This document shows, in pieces, positions 18,472 to 26,627 of a DNA stretch of 38,792 nt (position 1 is its first letter; every line of letters begins with the position of its first letter). The DNA is from Deltaproteobacteria bacterium (lineage in GTDB: Bacteria > Bdellovibrionota > JACOXK01 > 2-02-FULL-40-11), in the NCBI GenBank assembly GCA_016198185.1, contig JACQJD010000074.1, positions 1 through 38,792 of the forward strand, read 5' to 3'. Below the pieces are notes generated by a model that did no database searches, was not told the DNA's origin, and saw only the letters and a list, made by a program, of their open reading frames with translations. A program made the translations under genes and the position numbers.

Positions 18472-20469
18472 TTAAAAAGGAGAAAAAAGGTCAGGAACAA
18501 AGTATTTACTAACGGCCGATTGTAAAATCATGAGATCGATAATCTCCTCGTCTTTTTGATTTAATTCTCGAATGAGCCTCATCATATCTATAACGCGCTG
18601 GGTATGCCCGCATGTGCCTTTTTTTGTTGGCATGTCTTTTAATCTTTGAAGCTCTGTCAAAACAAGCTTTCTTTCCTCTACTGCACGAGGCAATACGAGA
18701 GCGTCTCGAATAAAGTCATAGATTGTTGCAAGGTAAATAATCCGACGATATCTTTGCTCAATATGATGGTATAATTTTTCGCTGAATTTATACCCATCTT
18801 CAGTGAGCTGAGCAGTTAAAGGATCGCGATAGGGTTGCAAATCTTTGTCTATATGTACTCTACTCTCGATCTCATCTTTTAAATCCAATAGAAAATCTGT
18901 ATAGCCATAAGGATCATCTCTTCTAACGTCAAATCTAAGGACTCGATCATCAGACTTTTGTGTCGCTTGTTGAATTCGATTTCTGATATCGCTGCTTTCA
19001 AAATGACTGGCAAATTCCGTTTGTGCTTTTTGGACAGCTTCTTGTTCAAGCTCGTCCATGAAAGGTGTAAAAAAAAGATCAAGCTTATCAACAGGAACCC
19101 CTAATGTTTTCTTTCTTCCCCAAAAAACATAGGCCAATTCACTGGCTATGTTTTGATTCGTCTTATAATCATGAAAGAAAAATTCACGTAACCATCGGTA
19201 GCCCAAGTTAGAACCCGAAACCGCGTCATAAGCTTTGGCAAAATCTTGCGCTGTGAGAGGTGCATGGGTTGCAACAGCATCTATGGCGTACTTTATATTT
19301 TCTTCATTGGACGAATGATAAATATAAATTGGGTAATCATCTCGTTCGATATCTTCTTTAGCGCGAGATCTAAAACCTAAAAACAATTTATGGATGGCGC
19401 TTGCCAAATAAACTTCACTTTCAATAGGAGGATTATATTTACCATCTTTAAACGTCATAACACCTGCCGTATCTATCCCCCAAAAATCATACAAAAAAGA
19501 GGTATAAACATAAGTACCAGAATCCTGAGATTTATGAAGACTGTTAATAGATTCGCTCATGTCTAAAATAAAAGGATGCTCCATGAATGTTCCTTTTTCC
19601 AGTGCAAAGGCTAAGCCTTCTATAAAAGCCGCCTCTTCGGAAGTTTTAAATTTTGCATATAAAATACTGCCATAGCCGCCTTTTTCCTTACGCGTACCTT
19701 CTGAAACATCATGCCATACCGTAATTTTGGGATACCGACTTTTTGAGGGAATGTGTCCATCGAGCGCATAAAATATCAAAAGATGGGTGAGCTCGTGTCT
19801 TAAATAAGAAAGGTCAGATCTTCCCAGGAATGCTTCAAACCCTTCTCGCTCTGAACGATTGGACCAATAAATATTTCCAGTTTTGTGATCAAACCATGTG
19901 AATTCTTCAATACTACCTCCCTTGGCTGGAATGGTTTCCTGGTCTTCTTGAACGATAAACGAAATTTGATTTTTTAAACTTAAAATTTTATCCATCAAAT
20001 ATTGCCCTATGGAATCTGAAAGCATCATTTGATTGAGCGTTAAGAGTAAAGAACCATAGGCAGTTGCTAAGGCCTCATTGTCACACAATTCATCAAAATC
20101 ATTTTCGATGGGTTCGAGCGTTGATTTCGCACCAAAAAAACCTGTCAAGAAATTAGGTTCATCCTGATAATAAAATTTTACTTTTCTTTCCAAGGCGGAC
20201 GGCAGTTTTAAAAAAGCAAAATCACTTTCTGCACACTTTGTGACAAGTAGGTCTGGATGAGACTCGCTAAAATTTCTTAATTGTTCAAGATACGGTAGCG
20301 GTTTGGCATTTGCTAACAGTTCACCGATGCCTTGGACTGGGATCCAAGATGCATCTTGAGGCGCCTCTCCCCCTCCGCCATTTTTCACATCTCCCCCGGA
20401 AAAAGCGGGGTTTACATTAAGCAACAAAAATAAAAATGTTACTTTAAGAAGGTTTTGTGGATACTTCAT
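18472..20469 (-). CDS. Putative secreted HExxH metalloprotease-like protein (C-terminal part of the 944-aa ORF; internal ATG start proposed)
   Basis: Internal 'MKYPQNLLKVTFLFLLLNVNPAFSGG' signal peptide preceded by AAGGAG; 'YLRHELTHLLIFYALDG' and downstream 'EEAAFIEGLAFALE'; the ORF track shows 18472..21306 as a single ORF. Confidence 0.65.
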   Translation of the reverse strand: MKYPQNLLKVTFLFLLLNVNPAFSGGDVKNGGGGEAPQDASWIPVQGIGELLANAKPLPYLEQLRNFSESHPDLLVTKCAESDFAFLKLPSALERKVKFYYQDEPNFLTGFFGAKSTLEPIENDFDELCDNEALATAYGSLLLTLNQMMLSDSIGQYLMDKILSLKNQISFIVQEDQETIPAKGGSIEEFTWFDHKTGNIYWSNRSEREGFEAFLGRSDLSYLRHELTHLLIFYALDGHIPSKSRYPKITVWHDVSEGTRKEKGGYGSILYAKFKTSEEAAFIEGLAFALEKGTFMEHPFILDMSESINSLHKSQDSGTYVYTSFLYDFWGIDTAGVMTFKDGKYNPPIESEVYLASAIHKLFLGFRSRAKEDIERDDYPIYIYHSSNEENIKYAIDAVATHAPLTAQDFAKAYDAVSGSNLGYRWLREFFFHDYKTNQNIASELAYVFWGRKKTLGVPVDKLDLFFTPFMDELEQEAVQKAQTEFASHFESSDIRNRIQQATQKSDDRVLRFDVRRDDPYGYTDFLLDLKDEIESRVHIDKDLQPYRDPLTAQLTEDGYKFSEKLYHHIEQRYRRIIYLATIYDFIRDALVLPRAVEERKLVLTELQRLKDMPTKKGTCGHTQRVIDMMRLIRELNQKDEEIIDLMILQSAVSKYFVPDLFSPF

Positions 20470-21306
20470 TTTTTTCTCCTTTTGTTTTTTGGAAAGTGGA
20501 AAGAGTTGAATGTTAAGCTGATAGGTGCGCGTTCCAGGTTTTTCTTCGAAAAGATCGCATAGTTTATCTCGAAATTCCTCAATGAGTTGTCTTAGTTTGG
20601 GGAGATTCTTTTCGTCGATATTAAACGTTCGTGCTGTCATATCTCGTTCCGAAGCTTCATGTTGTCTTAAAGAAGTTTTGGCATGTTCGAGCATGTGTTC
20701 ATGAAACCGTTTACGTGCTTCACTCACACTCTCCCCCTCCAATTTAATGGTTTTATGGGTAACATGAAGCTTTCCCTGGGGCGTTCTTTCAACAAGCCCC
20801 AATGCTAAAAGATGAGAGATGGCTTTTTTAATTTCCGGAACAGATGCTTTAAATTCCAAATTCTTTTGGATCCATTTTGGGTTTTCTTGAAAATGAGCCA
20901 AGTTCGTCATTTCACGAATGGCATAGGTATGCCATTTGGAAATAACTTGAAAGGTTGCATCGTCTAAAAAATGAAAGCTCTTATTGGGATTGAGCCGCTC
21001 CATTTTTTCCATGAGGGCCACGGCAAGCCGTGTATCTTGATTGACTTTTTCTAGTCGGACAAGATCAGAAAAATACTCTTTTTCGCGATCGTTAAATTTA
21101 AAATAGCGAATTAATTTCTGCTCGATCGAAGGGCCAGGATTTCTTTTCCCATGAAGGACATTGGTGAGTACCGCTGTGCTTGATATTCCAAGTTGTCGTG
21201 CCCACATGCCAAAGCTCCATTTTGGATTCAGGATTCTTTTTTCTTCTGCATGCGTTCTCAAATAAGTTCTAAAATCCGTAAACTGAAAAATGGGTTGAGG
21301 CTGCAT
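20470..21306 (-). CDS. TIGR02147-family regulator-like protein (N-terminal part of the 944-aa ORF)
   Basis: 'QFTDFRTYLRTHAEEKRILNPKWSFGMWARQLGISSTAVLTNVLHGKRNPG', 'LALGLVERTPQGKLHVTHKTI', 'MTARTFNIDEKNLPKLRQLIEEFRDKLCDLFEEKPGTRTYQLNIQLFPLSK'; reads in frame into the downstream secreted protein. Confidence 0.78.
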
Positions 21307-21453
21307 GGGGGCTTACTGTATACGAAGTCTTGTCAAAGTAAAGAGCGAATTTGTCAAAACTGACAAAAAGCCTTGTCTTAAATGACAAGGCTACATTGGG
21401 AGCCCAAATCGTTGACTTTGAAAAAGGGGTCGTTTAAGACTGAGGATCTATTT

Positions 21454-21544
21454 GGAGAGGTGGCCGAGTTGGTCGAAGGCGGCGGTTTGCTAAACCGTTA
21501 TACGGTTAATAGCCGTATCGGGGGTTCAAATCCCCCCCTCTCCG
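21454..21544 (+). tRNA. tRNA-Ser (anticodon GCU)
   Basis: GGAGAGG acceptor paired with CCTCTCC, anticodon loop tttGCTaa, long variable arm, GGGGG-TTCAAAT-CCCCC T-arm; CCA not encoded. Confidence 0.95.
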
Positions 21545-21623
21545 AATTTCGGTCCATACTGGACGCATCCTTTACAATCGACCTTTCTTTCCAAGAAAAT
21601 TGACGTCTTTAATTTCGTTACCC

Positions 21624-21659
21624 CTTAACTACGAAGTTAAGATGACTTACGCAGTAAGT
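21624..21659. repeat. Two tandem short perfect hairpins
   Basis: CTTAACT-acga-AGTTAAG (21624-21641), then ACTTAC-gca-GTAAGT (21645-21659). Confidence 0.5.
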
Positions 21660-21711
21660 TCTAAAAGGCCTTGATTGTTTTATTTTTTCATATTATATAA
21701 TTTTTATCTTT

Positions 21712-21802
21712 AATCAGGGGAGCTGCACAAAGCGGCTGAGAGGCTTGATGATAACTCAAGCGACCCTTAACTTGATCCAGGTAATGCTGGCGAAAGGAGT
21801 CC
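21712..21802 (+). promoter_or_regulatory. TPP (THI-box) riboswitch
   Basis: 'caGGGGAGCtgcacaaagcgGCTGAGAGGcttgatgataactcaagcGACCCTTaacTTGATCCAGGTAATGCTGGCGaAAGGA' matches the THI-element consensus; ends at the RBS/ATG of the next ORF. Confidence 0.93.
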
Positions 21803-21803
21803 T

Positions 21804-22304
21804 ATGAAGGTGTTAATTCTTATTACTTCCGCATTTATTTTTTTAATAAATCCAGTTCGAGGATTTTGTAGTGACAGAGCAGTCAATCGAAAGGCACTAC
21901 AGTTTTTGTATGATCTTCTAAAAGAAAAAAGCCCGGAACTGAGCCCCTTATGTCAAAGCCAAATTTCGTTCGATCCTACAGTAAAACAGGGTAAAGATTC
22001 GCATGACTATGAACTTGACCTTACAATCACTTTGTCGGAACGATTTTTTTTGAATCCTAATTCCAATTCTTTTACATTTTACCTTGATGCAAAGGACAAC
22101 GATCTTGATGTTATTGAAGAAAATGGATTCTTCTCAAAAATTACTTATCAATCTACCCAAAGATGGGGGGATGAGCGACGAGCAGAAAGTTTTACTTTTT
22201 CTAAAAAACTTCAGGAAGGCTGGGAAATAAAATTAACCTCAAAAGAATGGTTCGAAGGAATAAATGACCATGCATCTCGAGAAATCATATGCAATTTAAA
22301 ATGA
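21804..22304 (+). CDS. Small secreted protein, unknown function, directly downstream of the TPP riboswitch
   Basis: 166 aa, signal peptide 'MKVLILITSAFIFLINPVRGFCS'; gaaaggagtcct-ATG. Confidence 0.72.
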   Translation: MKVLILITSAFIFLINPVRGFCSDRAVNRKALQFLYDLLKEKSPELSPLCQSQISFDPTVKQGKDSHDYELDLTITLSERFFLNPNSNSFTFYLDAKDNDLDVIEENGFFSKITYQSTQRWGDERRAESFTFSKKLQEGWEIKLTSKEWFEGINDHASREIICNLK

Positions 22305-22322
22305 ATCATTTTAAATTGCATA
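22288..22322. repeat. Perfect 17-bp-arm palindrome with 1-nt centre
   Basis: TATGCAATTTAAAATGA-a-TCATTTTAAATTGCATA; the stop codon TGA 22302-22304 lies at the apex. Confidence 0.9.
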
Positions 22323-22419
22323 ACTGGAGAAAATAGGGGGTCGGAAATCCGTCCAAAATCTTTGTCAGAGAGTCTATTTGAACTTGCCACAAAAGTACTT
22401 CCAATGATGAAATAGCTCT

Positions 22420-22791
22420 GTGAGAAAGTATGCAACACACTACACAGATGAAGAACTTAAAGCCATTCAAGAGCAATGGCTTCGAGATAAAAAACGGGTT
22501 GATGAGGATTATGAAGGACGTTATTATAATTGGGACATAGACAAAGAATATGAGAAATATCTCAATAATTCGAACCTCAGGGCTCTTTTCAGACATGCAG
22601 CCTACCTTTATAAAGCCCTATTTGAAAGTGGAGACCTTAAATTATTTCCAAATGAAAAACCTAAGATTATTAACGCTTATAGGAGGGTGTTAGCCAATGG
22701 TTACTACGACCAATCGAAGATTCGGGAAAAAGAAGTCCGAAGCCATTTCGGAAACATTGTCAAAAGACAATACCGACCAAAAAATAAATGA
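22420..22791 (+). CDS. Hypothetical protein (GTG start, weak RBS)
   Basis: 123 aa ORF with protein-like composition; first available start after an in-frame stop at 22408; no clear SD. Confidence 0.45.
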   Translation: MRKYATHYTDEELKAIQEQWLRDKKRVDEDYEGRYYNWDIDKEYEKYLNNSNLRALFRHAAYLYKALFESGDLKLFPNEKPKIINAYRRVLANGYYDQSKIREKEVRSHFGNIVKRQYRPKNK

Positions 22792-23011
22792 CAATGAATA
22801 CATTATTGAAGGGCGAGTGGTGAAAACACCCCCAGAATCTAAAGAAGTGCTTGAGATGGCTGATGATGACCCACGCATTTTAAAAATGATGGAAAATAAT
22901 CTGAAAAAATGGAAAAAGAAATATCCAAATGTTACGCGTGAAGAAATCGATCGAAAGCTCGATGAAATGCTCGCATCAGAAAAAGAACTTCGAAAAAAAT
23001 CACTCTATTAA
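22697..23011 (+). CDS. Hypothetical small charged protein
   Basis: 104 aa; strong SD AGGAGGG at 22681-22687, 9 nt before ATG; overlaps upstream ORF by 95 nt in another frame. Confidence 0.55.
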   Translation: MVTTTNRRFGKKKSEAISETLSKDNTDQKINDNEYIIEGRVVKTPPESKEVLEMADDDPRILKMMENNLKKWKKKYPNVTREEIDRKLDEMLASEKELRKKSLY

Positions 23012-23284
23012 TAGTTGTCGATACCAATCTAAAGCCGGTCGGAAAAGTCTGATAAAATTATTTTTTTTGGGCTACATCCAATTGACCCGAACTTTAATGC
23101 TTTGATATTTTTTCCTCAATCCATTGGAAGTGTGCGCCCATCAAAAAAGGCTCCCCTTTTGATCCAGGTACTTAAGTGGCCAATAAATTATAAGTAATAG
23201 GGGAGACTACCCTGAGACTTTAGGGATCTCATGGGAAGCATCGAAGAGAGATTTTAAATCGAAAAATTTGTACTCCTTAAAAGT

Positions 23285-24400
23285 TTAATTGTAGGTTCCA
23301 TCTAAAGATGCATATTTTTGCATAAATGAAAATAATTTGGGTTTTGAGCGTCGCATCTGTTTTCGAGAAGCCTTGGACATAAAATAATCTGAAAAAGCTT
23401 CTGCAAACGCCTCTTCAAGCTGCCCGCGATGCAACTGTTTAAAATATTCTGGAGCAATTTCATTTTCCCAAACTTCATGCATTTTTTTTGTATACTCCTT
23501 CGGCGTTCTTAAACTTGAAATGGCATGTCCTATTTCATGAAGAACAATATTGGCTTGTGTCGGAACCGCAATAATAACATCTGGCCCACCTAAACCTCCA
23601 ATGGTTTCCCATTTACGATCATACTCAACGGTCTCTCCTTTTAAAGAGCGTGCAGCAGGATGGTTTGTAACATTTCCAGTCACAAGATCTAGATGAAATA
23701 TATTTTTCGCTAAATGTCCTCGCAAGGGAATAGGAAGTTTTGCCATTTGTTCAAAAACCAAATTTAATTGTTCCAGTCTTTCAGCTTCTGGAAGTTGTTT
23801 AAAATCCGGTAATTGATTCACTCTAAAGTAGCTCGCAAGAATATCTGCATACTCCGTATTGGTAATATTTGGAAAATCATAAGGGTGCCCCTCTATAAAC
23901 TTGTCCAATCTACTTTTGCAATCATCTGTCAGCCAACCTTTTTCATCATAATTTCTTTGGCAAAGTGCTAAAATAGTGTCAATGGTACGATTTTGAAGAG
24001 ACTGACCAAGAAAGTTCTTCATGTCTTGACTTAAATCTTTTCGTTTTTCTAAGGTCTGAACTTCTTGCATAACCTCTACCATTTTATGGGCACGATCCGC
24101 TTCTCTTGAAAGTGAATTTTCTGGCGTGGAACAAAGCATATCAACTCCTACCTCTGGATCGGCAGATACCTCCAAAGTGGAATCTTGGGATGTGTTTACT
24201 TTTTCTTGTGCTTCGCGCCGCAATTGCGAAAACTCAGATGGTTGATCAACAACCATTTGGGTTTGATTGGATTGATACGCAGTCCAATCCCCTGTCTTTC
24301 CACTGCTATACCACCCCTTCGGAGCCTCTTTGATCTCATGCAAACATCCTGATAGCAGCACAGCAACAACTGTTATAAAAATATATTTCTGAAACTTCAT
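23285..24400 (-). CDS. Lipoprotein metallopeptidase, anthrax lethal factor-like (ATLF-like) catalytic domain candidate
   Basis: Lipobox 'AVLLSGCLHE'; 'IVLHEIGHAISSLRTPKEY' HExxH and downstream 'EEAFAEAFSDYFMSKASRKQMRRSKPKLFSFMQKY', resembling lethal-factor/PPEP 'FxAEAF...P..F.F'. Confidence 0.65.
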   Translation of the reverse strand: MKFQKYIFITVVAVLLSGCLHEIKEAPKGWYSSGKTGDWTAYQSNQTQMVVDQPSEFSQLRREAQEKVNTSQDSTLEVSADPEVGVDMLCSTPENSLSREADRAHKMVEVMQEVQTLEKRKDLSQDMKNFLGQSLQNRTIDTILALCQRNYDEKGWLTDDCKSRLDKFIEGHPYDFPNITNTEYADILASYFRVNQLPDFKQLPEAERLEQLNLVFEQMAKLPIPLRGHLAKNIFHLDLVTGNVTNHPAARSLKGETVEYDRKWETIGGLGGPDVIIAVPTQANIVLHEIGHAISSLRTPKEYTKKMHEVWENEIAPEYFKQLHRGQLEEAFAEAFSDYFMSKASRKQMRRSKPKLFSFMQKYASLDGTYN

Positions 24401-24639
24401 GATAGATCCTCTTACTTAATTTAATAAGCAAACTTCATGCCAACTCATCCAATTTTAATGTTTCAAAAAAACGAGAAATATTCATACGTTACTTTTTAAT
24501 GTTTATTAAAATTTAATGAAAAAATAACGGGTGCCCAGTATTCATTAGACAGCTGTCAACAATTTGAACTAGCCGTTTTTCAACGACCCATAAAAATCAT
24601 TTGACATCGCCATTGAAGTAACGCATACAGCCAACCATG

Positions 24640-24738
24640 ATGATTTAGAAATCTTTCGGGGGAAGCTGGTGAAACGCCAGCACTGTGCCGCAACGGTAAA
24701 CTCGATGTAGAGTAAGTCCGAACACCCTAAGGTTTCTT
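24640..24738 (+). promoter_or_regulatory. Cobalamin riboswitch
   Basis: 'cgggggaagctggtgaaacgccagcactgtgccgcaacggtaaa...agtaagtccgaacaccc' matches the cobalamin aptamer core (B12 box 'gccagcactg', 'ccgcaacggtaa'). Confidence 0.93.
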
Positions 24739-24761
24739 ATATTTCCCGAGCAGGAAAAGTT

Positions 24762-26627
24762 ATGAAATATTATCTCTACTTTTTTCTCTTTTTTTCCTTT
24801 CACCCCACATTTGCTGTTGAAATTATTGTCACAGCTCCGAAAGATGCTGCTGTTTTTCCAGAAGGTAGTTTTACCACAGTCATTGACACCAAAAACTACC
24901 CGCAAAATAAGCTCTCTGCAAAAGATCTCTTAACCAAAATTTCTGGAACTTATATCGCACACAGTAACGGTCTCACAGAAGAAGAGACCCTTTCTATTCG
25001 AGGATTTTCTTCCAATCAGGTTACGATTCTGGTCGATGGCATCCCCATCGATCCAGCTAAAAAAATGGGATGGAGCCTTTCTGAAATGCCCGCTGCTTCT
25101 ATTGATAAAATCATTGTCTCTAAAGGACCTCTCAGCAGTTTATTTGGAAGCAGCGCCATGGGAGGCGTTATCCACATCCTTACCAAAAAAAACATTTCTC
25201 AAACCAAACTGGCACTTTCGGTTGGCTCTTTTTCAACTAAAAAATTAAATGGCACGTTATTTAAAAATTTTTCCAAACATAAAATATCCATGCTGGCATT
25301 CGCGGACTCAACTTTGGGAAACTTTCCACTCCCTTCATCTCTTTCATCGGAACTTTCTGATCCACAAAACCCATCTTCAACGGAACTTAAAAATAATACT
25401 TCCTCTCAATATGGAGGAGATATGCATTATACCTTTGATCACCTCTCTTTTCCGGTTCGTGTTTCCATGTCTTATGTTCGTCGAAATCGCGACATTCCCG
25501 GATTGGAAGGTCATCTCTTCCAAAATATTCATGAAAAATCTCAATTGACCAAAGCCAGCTTCACTTCTTCTCTAAACATACCCGCTTGGAAAAGTATTTT
25601 AGATACAATGGGTTATGTTCAATTTCATGAAAAAAACTATGAAGACCCTGATGGTGAGTACAATGGATTTCCAGAATTCTACCTCAGAAAAAATAGACAG
25701 TTTGGAATTCACACCAGCCCTCGTTTTTTTATCACCAACTTTTTAACCCTTACACCGAGTTTTTCTTTTGATTTTGAAACGTTCCAAGATCATGATTTTA
25801 AGAAATACAGAAATACGCTTCATCAGGCATTATCAACAACCTTAAATCTGTTTCAGGGAAAAGGGTGGATAACCCCACTCCTTTCTCATTCCAAAGCGAC
25901 GGATCTTCCAAGTGAGTTTAATCTGGGCTTGAGCAGTGCCTATGCACTTTTTCCATCTTTTAGGTTAAAAGCAAATCTAAACTCAGGTTTTAGATCGCCC
26001 TCCTTTGATGAGCTCTTTTTTAAAAGAGGAATTTTTGTTGGAAACGAAACATTATCTCCTGAAAAAACAGTAGGCGGGGATCTGGGGTTTGAATTTTACC
26101 GTCGTGATCAATTTTCGCTCGCTTTAAGCTATTTTTTATACAATACCAAAAATCTCATCGAGTATTTGTTGATCTCTGGATTCCAATACAAACCTTTTAA
26201 TTTTCGAACAGCCGTGATGGAAGGAGTTGAAATAGAAACCATCCTAAACGCCATCCCCCGAATGACATTTCAAGGGAATCTCACCGTTCAAAACGTTATC
26301 GATCTGGATCAAAACAGTGAGTATTATGGTCGATTTATTCCAGGTAGACCCAGATGGTATGGAACGCAATTTGCCGAAATTCAACTCTTTAAAAATTTTA
26401 AAGTACATTCCTTTTTTCACCTAGCACTTCAAAGATTTACAAATAAAAGCAATACCAAACCACTTCTGGATCGATATTCGATCGATCTTGGAAGTGACTA
26501 TCAACTGTTTAAAAACTCTAGCCTATCCTTCGAAATCAACAACATTCTAAATCGTGCGAATGTGGATGTCAGAGGGGTACGGATAGCTGGAAGGGGGCTC
26601 TATGGAACACTTACACACGTATTTTAA
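24762..26627 (+). CDS. btuB: TonB-dependent outer membrane receptor (BtuB-like)
   Basis: 'DLLTKISGTYIAHSNGLTEEETLSIRGFSSNQVTILVDGIPIDPAKK', plug and barrel; C-terminal aromatic 'GTLTHVF'; under a cobalamin riboswitch. Confidence 0.9.
   Translation: MKYYLYFFLFFSFHPTFAVEIIVTAPKDAAVFPEGSFTTVIDTKNYPQNKLSAKDLLTKISGTYIAHSNGLTEEETLSIRGFSSNQVTILVDGIPIDPAKKMGWSLSEMPAASIDKIIVSKGPLSSLFGSSAMGGVIHILTKKNISQTKLALSVGSFSTKKLNGTLFKNFSKHKISMLAFADSTLGNFPLPSSLSSELSDPQNPSSTELKNNTSSQYGGDMHYTFDHLSFPVRVSMSYVRRNRDIPGLEGHLFQNIHEKSQLTKASFTSSLNIPAWKSILDTMGYVQFHEKNYEDPDGEYNGFPEFYLRKNRQFGIHTSPRFFITNFLTLTPSFSFDFETFQDHDFKKYRNTLHQALSTTLNLFQGKGWITPLLSHSKATDLPSEFNLGLSSAYALFPSFRLKANLNSGFRSPSFDELFFKRGIFVGNETLSPEKTVGGDLGFEFYRRDQFSLALSYFLYNTKNLIEYLLISGFQYKPFNFRTAVMEGVEIETILNAIPRMTFQGNLTVQNVIDLDQNSEYYGRFIPGRPRWYGTQFAEIQLFKNFKVHSFFHLALQRFTNKSNTKPLLDRYSIDLGSDYQLFKNSSLSFEINNILNRANVDVRGVRIAGRGLYGTLTHVF

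Noticed and set aside
21382-21603. 73-aa + ORF covering the tRNA-Ser gene
   Set aside because: It translates straight through a clear tRNA; no independent coding support.
22302-22415. Possible recoded TGA (selenocysteine/readthrough) at the end of the 166-aa ORF
   Set aside because: The palindrome is centred on the TGA rather than placed downstream as a bacterial SECIS, and the open tail is only about 36 codons; kept only as a side note.
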